From Scleroderma bovista (lineage: Eukaryota; Basidiomycota; Agaricomycetes; Boletales; Sclerodermataceae), in NCBI GenBank assembly GCA_037178675.1, contig JAYMGJ010000035.1, positions 52,375 through 116,374 of the forward strand: a stretch of DNA of 64,000 nt, written 5' to 3'. The notes beneath the pieces are model-generated. The model saw nothing but the letters and a program-made list of their open reading frames with translations, was not told the DNA's origin and did no database searches. Below are positions 12,475-24,800 of this stretch, piece by piece. Each line of letters opens with the position of its first letter. Position 1 is the stretch's first letter. A program made the translations under genes and the position numbers.

Positions 12475-15400
12475 ATGTCCGACGCCCTGCGCGAGAGACA
12501 GCCTCTGCTCGCTGCCACTGACAGTGCTGCGGTATGGCCAATCATACATATGATCAGAGAGGTTGGACAGTCTTGCTTTCTCGCTACTCGGCTCACGCTC
12601 GCTCGCTAGGATATCACAGTAAGTACTTCCAGTGAATAAGGGTATCACTGAGGCATCCTGCTCTACTAGCACTACATCGGTATGTCAAATCTCTCATGCG
12701 CGTATTTATCCGCTCAACCACTGCGTAGATACGCCATTGACGTTTGAAGCCGTCGGTCCCCTTTCCTGTACCACATTACCTCATACCTGACCGCTTGCTT
12801 CAGCTAACCGGACCTGATCTGACCTACACACTCGTCCGCCCACTTGAAGAAAAGTACAATGCCTTACAGAGGGCAGGCAACAAGTCAATCGTGTTCTGCT
12901 TTCTCTTGAACAGAGTTTACTTCATCCGCGATCGTAGCATCGCGACCGGGCCCCTTTCTTGCTCACGCGCAAATCTCTGCGAACTGCTCGCCATCCGTGT
13001 ATTACGCGACAACGGCCATTCTATCCTTGACCTTGCAATCGCCCTTACCACATGTTGGCCCGTATGGTCAGGTGCTGACACTCGCATTATCCAGTTGGCC
13101 AGGGAAGAATACGACGACGATCTTGAAGAACATGTTGGCAACGCTCTGGAAGTGGCCATCATCGGAAAATCAAGGCGTTTCATCAAGAGTACCCCTTGCC
13201 AGACAGTAATAGACGAAATATGGATGTATGTCACAGGCCTGAGATACAAACACATCCCCCCGTCCTGACATCACTTATGTAGTGGAAAATGTGTATACCA
13301 GGCTGAGAGCAGCTATTCCATTCTATCAGACGTAAGGCATTTCGAACGACGTACATCGTGACGGTTCAGTTCAACGACATCTACTACAGCGGTACAAGCG
13401 CACTCCCATCCATTTCTACGATCCCCACAAAGCCCCGTTGTTAGACCATTATCGGTAAGTCCCTTGAGATCACCGCCCGTCGAGATACACATGTGCCTTC
13501 AAACAGGCTCAAGGTGCCCGCTATTCGCTCCGTTTTGGAATACATCATGTAAATACATGCTTCCTCCCGTGGATAATGGTCTCCTAAGACAACACAGCTT
13601 TCTCGTCCTTTTCATTCTCTTCGTTATTGCCATCGAGACAAACGAGCCTCAACGAATCAATACTCCGGAGTTGATTTTCATGATTTATGGGCTTGGATTT
13701 ACCTTGGAGAAACTTGCCGCCATGCAAGAACACGGTATCAGAGGTGATTTAACATCCACATTACTACACTATGTCCTTACCATATACTTCCTCAGTGTAC
13801 TTCACCGGCACTTGGGTCAGTCTATGATAATGCATGTAACGCATGCACAGCTGATAGCCCTCCTTGCAGAACGGATTTGATCTAGCCTTTGGTCAGTCCA
13901 ACCACGCTGATTTATATCTTCTTGACCAGAGACCATTTCCTCAGTCACAACATATTCTGTCTACGCATTTTTCAGGATCTACGGGGTTGTCTATGATAGT
14001 CAGTGCTACTCTTTGTCCACTGTCAGTCAGGTACATACTGAACCCGAAATAACAGAGCCGTGGGCTCGAGACCTGGGTACTGATTTTCTCGCTTTCATTG
14101 CATGTTTATTGTTCCCTCGGTCGGCCTATTCTCTTCTCACTCTTACAGATGTCTCATGTGTGTTCCGTGCAGACTTGCCTTTGTTACACTTCAGAACAAC
14201 TTGATGGTCCTGTCCCTTCGTGCCATGATGATGCAATTTGTCGCTCTCATGCTGATTGCGGCGTTCTGCTTCTGTGGATTCCTCTATGCGTTGTGGACGT
14301 AAGTACTACATTCCACTTGACTAGCGCTCATCTATTACGTATGAGTAGGTTGAGCCGCAAGGGAGCTGGGTCAGTAATTCAGCGGGTTTTCCTGAAGAAA
14401 GCCAACGTACTAATCCGAGGTTAACAGGTATTCTGCAGGGTAATCCCATTTATTATCTTTCGCTTTGTCTATACCTACACCTGCATGACAGTACCATTGC
14501 GTGGTGGATGTTGGACCTCTGGTTTGGTCTGGATGCGAGTGGCTTCGATAGAGCATGTAAGTGCGCTATCGTGTTGGGTTCCTCTCGGCTCAAACGTGCT
14601 TATAGTCGAGTTTGATGTCACATTCGGACCCGTCCTGATGATCACGTACGCTTGTTTGAGTAACACTCTGTTACTGACAGGTACGTTGTCCTCTCACTCC
14701 AGGTCTCTTGCTGTTTTACTGAAGGTAATATAGTACTCGTTTCCGTGAGTGAAGAAGCCCTTGATACATTCCTTCGATATTTATTCCTTCATTTAGATTT
14801 TATCGAATACATTTGCCAGAATCAACGAAGATGCCGCAGCTGAGGTTGACGTCATGATCGCTTATTTGCGTATTTACTAACAATTTACCCCCTAGGCTAT
14901 GTTCAGAAGAGCAGTTACAGTGCTTGAAGGGTATTTTTCTTGAAATGCCTGTTAAACTCTTGACTGACTTTCATTGTTAGCGTCAAGGCGGACTCCTTGT
15001 TCTCATATCAACCACCGATAAATATCTTTGCCCTTTGCATTTTACTCCCAGCGAGTTATATCTTGTCCCCGAGGTGGTTTCATAAAGTGTGTTATATACT
15101 CACTTCTCCTTCCGCGGACTGACTGACGGGCCCAAGGTTAATGTATTTTTAATAAGGTTAGAGGAGCCCACATCCGACTTGTCTGTTTTACCAACTACGT
15201 GCAGGTTAACAAACTTTCCAATCTTACTCCTAATTGCATGGTACGAGAGTGAGTAATGAACCCCTAACTCAGGAAAATATCTTACTTGGTTTTGAAGGGC
15301 AACGGAAGCATTCCAACTCACATGGGTTCTATGACACCGTGTCAGCGGCTGCCGACAAGCTGTACGATAATCTCCCCCGCTCACTGAAACGGATATGTAA

Positions 15401-16287
15401 GTCGTAATATTCGCGACTGCCGAGATTTGCTAACAATCGCTGTTGATAGCTCTCTTCGACCGGCTAGCAGGGTCGACATCGGATATCGAGATCGTAAGTT
15501 TATTTCTATTTTGTCGTTTGACATGGTAGACTAATGGAGTTGGTAGATCTTTGAGGTCGGGGATAACCCGGTGGACGCAACAAATACTGGACGTTATGGA
15601 GAGCCTCCTTTGGCTCAAGCTACTCTCCAGCGTCGGATATCACGCAAGTCGAATCGTCGCACCTCCAAGAGCTCCCTGCGTACCGTACCCCTACCTGTGG
15701 AACGCAATGGCATTGCTGTACCTCCTTCCACGAACCACGTTCCAGCAGCTTCGGCCTCTCCCCCAAGGGCGAGTGGTCACACTCGGCAACTCTCAGGCCC
15801 ACCTCAACTGCGTATGCATGCGAACTCCCATCTCCATCGGCCGGACGTCTTGCAAAGCCCCCTTGCACAGGTCTTTATGCCAGTCGTGGTTGACGATGAT
15901 ATACCCGAGGACAGCTCTGATAGGGGATCCCTGCATCCACCTGATGGTCATGTGCTTAGCTATGGACCAGCCAGTCGCCGCCGACTGGGTTCGATGCAGC
16001 ACCATACGGCTAGGCGTACAACGGATTCATCTTCCCAAACGGCCAGCGCTCTTCAAAGGGCACCATTTCTGTCTATCGATACTGAGCCAGAGACGCTGGG
16101 CCAAGGACTCCTGTCTACCTCTCCGGGTCGTCAACCGCTGCCGTCATCGACCGCAGAGCAGTTAGAAGAGAACATAGAAGAATCTGGTGGAATGACGGAA
16201 CTCGTCCACAGAATGAAGGACATGGAAGAGAGACAGCAACGTATCGAGGACCTTCTCATTCAACTCTCCACAAGACTGCGGAGCTAA
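12475..16287 (+). CDS. Yvc1-like TRP-type cation (calcium) channel
   Basis: Fungal TRP-related channel that in yeast releases Ca2+ from the vacuole. The start at 12475 (gccATGTCC, MSDALRERQPLLAATDSAA) is followed by a cytosolic domain (RPLEEKYNALQRAGNKSIVF, LLNRVYFIRD). Transmembrane segments come from many short exons: SFLVLFILFVIAIE, PELIFMIYGLGFTLEKLAAM, LAFIACLLFPR, MMMQFVALMLIAAFCFCGFL. The pore region has the conserved WFGLDASGFD, then VFGPVLMITYACLSNTLLL. A helix FPILLLIAWYER precedes a long Ser/Pro-rich cytosolic tail and a final coiled coil (RMKDMEERQQRIEDLLIQLS) ending LRS-stop. At least 14 introns. The terminal coiled coil may aid assembly (inference). The membrane could be vacuolar or plasma membrane; sequence alone does not decide. 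Confidence 0.88.
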
Positions 16288-16492
16288 CGTTCCGAGTGGA
16301 CCAGGTCGTTTGTAATTTTATTCTTCTCAGTACATCTGCTACATTTATACGATCCTAGTACTATGCTTGTACGGAGAAAGCAGCAGAACCACGGAATAAC
16401 TGAATGTATACTACATGTCATGACGGAGTAATAACGATGAGACGATACCAAAGCTATAATTTAAGTCTGAAGAGAAAGAAAACCAATGTTTC

Positions 16493-19400
16493 TCACCATC
16501 GTCGTGACTGTCGTGGAGGACTAGCGTCTGGTCCCCTATCGTCATGCCCACCAGAACCGCGACCACGTCCCCATCCCGAGTCCACAGGTCGATACTGTGG
16601 ATTACTTCGCCACCCTCTCCCCCTACCCCCTCGACCCCGCCCATTTGGCCAAGCCCCGCGGTCGCCCCTATCATATCCTGATCCTCGGCGGAAGTCGCGA
16701 TCACCGCTATGTGTACTGTCATAGTGTCCCTGACTTGAACCTCCACGTCCAGATGGTCCAGCAGGCGGTTGACGTATAGGGGACGACATAGAATGCGGCG
16801 GTGTCCCATACGACGATACCGGGATTGGATTAGGAGGGGGATAAGGTGGAAAGTTCGGCATTCCCCCGTTCCATTGCTGTTGTGGTGCTGGAGGAGCAGG
16901 CGGTGGTGGAGGCGGAACATGTACTGCATGTGGTGGTGGTGCACCAGCTGCATTTCCGAGGGCGGACACAACCCCAACGGGGAGACTCGACACGGCGGAG
17001 GCGCCGTTGCCTGATGATAAAGCGTTCAGGACTGCTTGAATCTGTTCGGGCGTTAGTGCTGCAACCTCAGCGGCCAATGCAGAATTTGCGAGTTGGGGGT
17101 AGGCCCTGAACTCTGGAAGTCCGGATGGTGTTGGGCCTGGATGTGTCTGCGGTTGAGGCTGCGGAGGAACGGGAAGACTGACGCCCAGCGGTACGGCCTG
17201 AGCCGAAATAGGTGGTAAAGAAGACGCGACAGGTGGTGGTGGTGGCGGCGGTGAAGCGGTCGGAGGAGCAAGTTTTCCCTTTACAAGAATCCAGATTCCA
17301 ACAAAAATATCAGACGTGCGAGATTTTGGCAGGCGCAAGTTATCCAAAAGTTCCATATAATCGGGCAGTGGCATATTGGCCAAAAGAGGAACCATATAAA
17401 GCTCCCTGCCAGGGTGATAGTCTTTTGGGTGTTGACCCCATGGAAACACTAATCCGTGACGGCTACGCAAAGAAGCGATTAGAACATAAGTCAACCAGGA
17501 AACTCGATCAAGCAACGTACTCCTTCTTTCGGAGAAAATCAATGAACGATTTGAACTTTTCATCCCCAGGTTCTGGCATGAAGGCACATGCAACGAGTTC
17601 CCTTTGCGGATTTAGTCTCATTTGGAGAAGGAACTGTGCAGCCTTTTCTGTCTGCACTCGGCCTTCGATCCGGAGGGTATTATTAGTGAATAGGCTCCTC
17701 CAAAGTGGCGAATCATCGTCGAGAGTGCGACCACCTATTTGGCGTGCAACAACGCGTGCCTCTTGTGCAACCGGAGAATCAAGAGGTAATGCTATCTGAA
17801 GAAAAGTCAACACCTGTACAAGTAGTGTGTCAACGGCAACTTTACCGTTCCATGCCACACAGGGGGGATAGACTTAAAGGCAGCTTCAGGGTCCTCTGGA
17901 GGTTGATGGGGCACGTCAACCTCCGGTTCGTGGTCTTTCTCAAGGAACATGTCAAAGTCTTGATCAGTCGCTTCTTGATGGACAGTGTCGACTTCCATCG
18001 GACGGTGCTTGAGTTCCAAAGCCGGAGCTTCTTGCGTGTCCTGGGATGGCGCTTCCTCCTTTGGAGCAGACCATAGCGCGTTCAAGTCAAACGTGGGCTT
18101 GACAGGGGTTTCTGGCTTTGGAACCTGGCTTGGAGGCTCGGCGATGCTAACACAAGCTTCGGGAGCAGGTGCGGATGGCGAACTAGGGGGTACAGGTTCG
18201 GGCTCACTGGTCTCACCAACTGGCGGTAGTCCTTCTGTTGGTGAAGTGGATAGATCGCCAGTGGTAGTAGGAGGTTCTTCGTCTAGATGAATAAGATCAG
18301 CGATGTCGAGTTCCGGTTCAGGAAGAGGGAGGTGGTAGTCAGAAGCTGAAGTAAGTATGGAGTGAACGGGCGGTCTCTCGTGACTACTTGTCGTCGGCGA
18401 GTACCTATCGGTGGGCATTGCATGTAACGGGATAAGAGACCCTCCCCATGTCGGGGTCTGGGGGGCGACTGGCGAATCGGGCGGTACAGAGCCTACTGAG
18501 ATTGAATCTGCTCGCTGTCGCTGGTGTTGCTCTGCCGCACGCAATCTCGCCTGACGTTCTCTCTCACGCCGCTCCTCCTCCTCTTTCTCGCGTTCTTTCT
18601 CCCGCTCTCGAATGAGAGCTGCAGTTTCACCGTTAAGATCTTCAATGTCCTGCAGACCCTTGTGAGTAATCTTCGCCCGGGGAGCAATGGTCTTTTGGAG
18701 AATGGAATGCTCCAAGGACTCTTGCTCAGCTATTTTTATCGACTGCTTCATCTCTTCATTCGCCAAGTCTGTGGAAGACATGACAGCCAGTTCTTTTGCT
18801 GAGATGGTAGAGTAACATATGCATCTGTGAATGGCTACACGATCTGCTTTGCTCAGGTTGAAAGTCAGCATGCGGAACCGCTCCCTAGACATGTGGTCAG
18901 CGTTTAAAGCAAGCTTTGAGACCCAGACGACATACTTATACTTGGGGCCCGGGGCTTGCTTCCCATGTTTGTCTGGCTCGGCATAGATATCAAACATGGA
19001 TTTCTCGAGCTCAGTTGCGAACACCTTTGCTTCATTCTCCAGACCTTGTGTGACCTCGTCGGTGACGTCCTCGCGCTTTAGTTCGACCTTGTTACCAGAC
19101 CCATCTGGTGCGTCCATATGAGGATATCGCAAGAATATCGGGCAGAACATCTCTTGTAATTTCCCCAAGCAATGTTTCCTAACGGGATCATCTTCGACGG
19201 TGTCATCAGAAGACTTTTTGCGCTTGGCGGGCCCCTGGGATGAAGCAGTTGACTTGCGCTTGAGATGGACGCTGGAGGCAGGCGATCCCTTGCGATCAGA
19301 TGTACCTCTCCGCGAAGATTCCTTGCCATCATGAATGTCCGAATCGTCCGAATCCGACACCACGGAAAACTTTCGCGTGCGCTGACAAATTAGACGGAAT

Positions 19401-20605
19401 AGACGTCAATGACGCACACGGTGTAGGAATAGAATATGGACATGGATTGCACACCTTGGATGACCTCTTTCCCTTTCCTTTGGCTATTTCTGGTTCTGCG
19501 ACATACTCGTCCTCACTATCGGGGTCTTCCTCTGAATCTGAAGGGGGCAAAGCGGGCGGTGGCGTTGGTGGCTGTTGATCGTGATGCGCTTCGCTGACAG
19601 GGTTGGGTACATTTTGGTCGCTCTCCCATTGCACTGTGAACGGATTAAGCGTCAGTAAATGTCGCACCACACAACAACAGACGAAGAAGGGACGAAGAAG
19701 CTCAGCCTCTGTAGGTGGCCGAGAGGAAGGACGACGGATCTACGCAACTATGCCTACCAACGCTTATAGTAGCGCCGATGGCGTCTACACACAGGGAACA
19801 TTCATCAATGCTACTGGCTCATACCAGACCAATGGTGATCGTTGGACCCAACGGGGAGAGCTGCACGCCAATAACGTAAAGCCTTAGCCTTGCGGAAATG
19901 CACAGCGTGCGGCGACGCATGAACACGACCCGTTATGACAGCAACCATCGTACGAGCTGGTCACGAATGGTCTGGGAAGAGCGAGAACAAGGTGCCTCTA
20001 ACGAGTAGGGAATAACTTGCACGCGATACAGAATTCATATCATTGAAGTACATTGTGTAACGCGAGAATGGTAATGGTCGAAAGGAAATCCAGTGACACT
20101 CACTTATACTGCGTTGACCGGTCTCCGCAGTGCAAGTAGGGCAAACATACACCTCTGTAAGAAGCACGGATGAGTGGGAATACTGTCGTGCGATAAGCAA
20201 TCACGTACCAAGCTCTGATGCCTCCTCCGAACCAAGGTTGACACACCGGAAATGATACCTGTAGTGTGCATCGATACACCACCACCCCAAGTCGGAGACG
20301 AGAATCGCGCACCATTCATTGCATAGCGAGCAACAGACCATTGGAGAGCCGTCATCGGGTTGATTGCAAAGGCAGTAGCTAGTTTTGTCCTTGATCTTCC
20401 CATCGTGTGCAGACTTGTTTGGAGGCTTAGGTTTACTACGAGTTGGCTTGACCTTGTTTTCCTTTTCGCCATCGCTTGCGTTGTCGTCAATTTTAATGGG
20501 TTTTTCACGGGTGCGACTACTTTTACTGGATGGAGCATCCTTTCCAGCTGACACTGGGATGTTCTTGGTTGCTGGACTTGACTTTCTTCTCGTGCGGGAT
20601 GCCAT
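16493..20605 (-). CDS. Bye1-like transcription factor: PHD finger, TFIIS central domain, SPOC domain
   Basis: Nuclear protein that in yeast binds Pol II and H3K4me3 chromatin. Start at 20605 (MASRTRRKSS) and a lysine-rich leader. The PHD finger (C4HC3) begins near residue 78: YCLCNQPDD, MVCCSLCNEW, YHFRCVNLGS, VYVCPTCTAE. A 470-bp intron (19634-20103) leads in phase to an acidic stretch. The TFIIS-M domain follows (VRKHCLGKLQEMF; ATELEKSMFD; LTFNLSKADR), with its helical end and an Arg/Glu coiled coil (EREKEREKEEEERREREREQ-like). The SPOC domain starts near PPVWHGTV and includes KAAQFLLQMRL. The C-terminus is Pro- then Arg/Gly-rich and ends SPPRQSRRW-stop. Frame is open upstream of 20605 as far as 20782, so a longer N-terminus is possible. 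The long intron is unusual for this locus; two genes is the alternative. Confidence 0.85.
19750..19887 (+). CDS. small antisense ORF inside a host-gene intron (hypothetical)
   Basis: A 45-codon frame (MPTNAYSSADGVYTQGTFIN...NNVKP-stop) on the strand opposite the Bye1-like gene, wholly inside its 470-bp intron. It has no low-complexity bias. An upstream ATG at 19657 could also open a small spliced frame. No family was recognised. It may be chance; size and position are the only support. Confidence 0.2.
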   Translation: MPTNAYSSADGVYTQGTFINATGSYQTNGDRWTQRGELHANNVKP

Positions 20606-21810
20606 ATCGTGTTTGAGTTGGTCGTGAGTCAAGGTCAGCACGAATTCAAACTCCGCCTTCCCGTTGTGGCACCAGGTGACGTCCAGCAACTTGCAGGGGG
20701 CGGGACACATACATATGTATGGGGAGCTCAGCGGGACTGGCTGCGCCTTCAAGCTTGCGCTGAAACCACGGATGCACTTCACGCTAGCTCGGTTTAATGT
20801 CGTTGAGACGGTGATGGGCCATTTCCGTGCAACACTGCTCCGGTGCTTGACGCCACATCATTCCCTCGAAGATCTCCTAGACAAGATGGGTTCTCACCGG
20901 GTCGTTTGCCGACGGGATAGCTTTTGGGGGAAAGCGAATTGATGAATGTTCATTGTCGCGACTAGGACCGCATGTCGGCCAGGGATAGTGAAGAGGTGTG
21001 TCAACCTGCATGTCGCTTTGGTCGACATCTCAATTAGCAGGGACTTCGCCGAGCTAAGCAGGCCAGTCGTGAGGCAGCTGGGTGTTTCATTTGGGTTGTC
21101 GGACTCATTTGACATCCGTCGAATGATTCGGAGTGTTCCCGTACAGGTTTGTTAACTTGTCAGTTGGCAGTTTCATTCGTTGTCGAGTCGATAGTTGTCA
21201 CTAACATCCGTATACCAGCAACAGCCCGTGAACCAAGTCTTGTCCTGACCGCCATCCAGTGCATCACCCCTGCCCCTTCGCCACGTTAACGCTATCCATC
21301 GCTTGCGAGGACACGTTTCTACAAATGCTCTTTCGTTGGTGAGCGCTCGATCGTCCCTTTTCTGGATACGTAACAGGCTGAGCTCGTTTCCGTTTGGGTG
21401 GAGTGGGTGTAGCACACCTCATTGTTGCTGCATTCCTTGAATCCTTGGTCGGTTTCTCGACCGGAATCCCATCCGTGTTGGTTTTCCGCGACTTGGCCGT
21501 GTCCATCCGTCGCATTTTTTGCGACGTTGAAGCCTTCGGAGGACCACTCGTTCTTGGAATCTCCCGGTAAGGTTTTTCATTTCGTCGAAATTCCCCGCTC
21601 CTTCTTCTGCCACGTCACAGTAGTGCTCTCGTTCATTCCATGTGTATCCTCATTGAAATCGAACACCATAGCTGACGATAATGATTTTTCCCGTCGTGGT
21701 CCGCCTACAGCACATCCCATTCCCTTTTTCGATCCCAAGCATTCTACAGGGTCCTCCTCTCCTCGTCTCCCTAGCATCGTCAAGATCCCAGCAATACATG
21801 TGGACCGCAC
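20606..21810. other. divergent intergenic region
   Basis: About 1.2 kb between the Bye1-like start (minus) and the CH-kinase start (plus). Open frames here are short and lack motifs. A pyrimidine-rich stretch (21600-21810) before the kinase start fits a fungal core promoter or 5' UTR. Confidence 0.45.
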
Positions 21811-24800
21811 ATGGCAGTTGTTTCGCTACCCAGCCCGCCCCACTCCCACTCCTCCAATCTCTTTCCCATGGTGTCACCCCAGCGCAGCAATGACACACGG
21901 CAGGTACACCCTTTCACCACTGCATCGTCTTCTCAGAACCAGGAAGCGTTGGCTTTAAACAATGCAGATTCACAGGGTATTCAAGATTCTTCTTCCACGG
22001 CATTCAGGCGGCTGCGATCATCTTTGGAGCAAAGCTTTCGGACAGCGACGCGTTCCAGAATTAATGCCCCACTGGATGACGACGACCTCGGTACTGTTAC
22101 ACTCAGAGAAACGGGAAAGGATAGGGCACGTCATGACGACTCGGGTAGTCATGAGCAGAGCATGGACAAGGCAAAGTCCAACATACTAAAGAGGTTGGAA
22201 ACGAAAGTAGGGCTTCGATTGGTACGGCGGGATTCTACTACGGCCTTTTCAACTCCGATCGCACCTGGTGGAGACCAGAGCAGCGAGAGCAGAGAGCATG
22301 TCAACAATGCGGACAAAACAAGTGGTCGCGTGGCGGGATGGAGGAGCTTCATGACCCCCTCGTTGCGGCAGGGCTCAGTGTCTTCACCTACCTTACACCT
22401 TTCTTCGCAGGCTTTCCCGTCTCCAATTTCCCAGGCGGCGGTCATGGCTCTTTCATCACCACCAAATACTGGCTCAATTTCGCCTTCACGCGATCGTACC
22501 AGGCGGGCAAGTGTGCACCCGGCAGCCCGGGAGATCAGTGCTCCTCAGCCCCTAGCCCCTCGTCGTGAGCTTAGGAACGGTTCCGTCTCACCCGAGCGTC
22601 CTGGTGCACCGCGAGCTAATAAACATAGACCATCTCCTGTCTCCACACCTGGTGCTCGGTCCTCACTGGGTGCCCAAAACAGGAACCGTGACTTGCCGAC
22701 TCCACCCGATTCACCGAACCCACCAAATGGATCCCGAGGACGATTTGGGAAGTCATTTCGCCAACCTGGATCAACCAATGCAAGTCAAATTTCTCTAAGT
22801 AGCCAGCAAACCCCCCTAGTGCGGGGCAGTACAGTCAGTCCAACTCATACAAGGACAGCTACTAGGCGGGTAGTGACCCCAACGTCCAACCGTGGCGGTC
22901 CCTCGCCTTCTTCAACTACTTTGCAATCAGATGCTGGCTGTGTTTCGACCTCTCCAACACCATCCAGGAGGCCTTCAGTTGATTCAACTGGCCGCGTCTC
23001 CGTAGATACAGTGGGGAAACCCTTAGCTGAAATAGTACGACGTGGCTCGATGGACACCCAGCGGAGAGCTGTGGTGTCGCCCACTCCTCGAGCAGTTTCA
23101 CCTGCCAGCACTGCGCGATCTCGGGCTGCCTCCCCATCGCTGCGTACGCCACTGTATGCACACAGCCATGGTTTGGATATGTCCGCCGTATCGCTTGCTT
23201 CGTCATCGACTCCAGAGCAACGCGACCTCATTCGTCTTGCCATTTCGGTGCTGTGTAAGGAGCTACGCAAGACTCCCCCTCACTTGTCCTTGCCGGGGCG
23301 GCAGAAGGAATGGGCGGAGGTTGAAGTGCGTTTACAACCCCTGATTAGAGTTGAACGTATGCGGGGAAGGAGTGGTGCTATACCGAGTGCAAGTTCGAGT
23401 CAAGTAGCGCTGGCGGGCATGAACCCGACTGTGATCAGTAATGTAGGAGAGGAGAGAGAGAGAAAGCTCTTCTACGAAGCTCTCAGAGATGGTGTCATCC
23501 TTTGCCAGTGAGTTCCGTTTCTCGCTTCGTGCTGCAAGTACATGTCTTATGTTCCACTTGAGGTTTATGAACAAATACCGACCTAACACGATCCCTCGAG
23601 TGGACCCAAGGGAGGAGGGCTCCAAGCGGGTAACCAACATTACTAAATTTCTTACCGCGTGTTCATCTCAAGGCATGCCCTCTGATGATTTGTTTTACCG
23701 TGACGACCTCATTGACGCTACTCCGGAGACCCTGTATCGCGTGGCGCGCACGATCGTCGCGCTACCAAAACTATTCGAGACGTCAACAATCGATGAAACG
23801 AAGATTATGACTGGACAAAAGAGAACCGATGACACAGGAGCTGCTCCTCACAATGGTCCCTACTCCCCGATATCCCAGTCTCATGGTGGAGCCTCACCTT
23901 CTCACCTGTCATCGCAGAGACCGGTGTCCCCGCCTGGGTCACATGCAGTGCCGGTTTGGAAGCGATGGCGTCCTTCTGAGCCAACCTTCCCCTCCTTGCT
24001 GTCAGACAGTCCTCAATCAGGAACGTCTAATGACACAGCACGTAATATCACGGTGAAGAATGAAAGTTCTTTGCAGAGCACCATCAAAACCATCCAGTAC
24101 TGTGGAAGTGGTTTGGATCCAGACCTCCCTCCCTCGCTTCCCCCTAAGTCTCCACTTCAAGGCCAACATCATTCAAAGTACGCTGATGATAGCGGCGCAA
24201 ACCATCTCTCAACCATCAAACCTGTCGAATTCCCAAGACATGAACCCATGTCTCAGACTTCCAGCCCTATTACCGGAGATTATGGTGGTGATGACCCTAT
24301 CAGACAATCACGAACGTCGAGTAATCTCACAGAAAACACTGCGTACTCCAGCATCTTCGACCTCAGGCGGAACATAAGTGCCCAAACCAAGTTTGGCACC
24401 GTCAGGACCGCCACCACAGAAGCCACATCGTTAGGCTCAGAGGTCCCATCGTTTACGCGAACCGAAGCGAGTTCCTTCGCCGTGTCTTTGGCGGAAGAGA
24501 TGGCGTGGCGGCGTAGTACCAGCACCGATACGACGAGAGTTTCGGAACGACGACCTAGCGAACCGGTCGTTCCTGATCTTGTTAGCCTTGCCGAGGAGGA
24601 GGAGACCAGTGCGTGTGGGTCAAGCTCGCGCGACACTCACCGGGAGACATCGACGAACCTTCAAGGTAATCGGGAGGTTGTTCGGCTTGGCAAAGGCAAG
24701 TGGCCTGATGACTTTATTCTTGCTTTCCAAGCTGCGGGACCCTCCCGATCAACGCCTCCCATAGATCTTGATGACTTTTCGTCGATAACACCAAGTCCTC

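Noticed and set aside
15551..16165. 204-codon frame overlapping the channel's tail
   Set aside because: Shadow of the Ser/Pro-rich C-terminal exon of the Yvc1-like gene, which continues the channel in phase.
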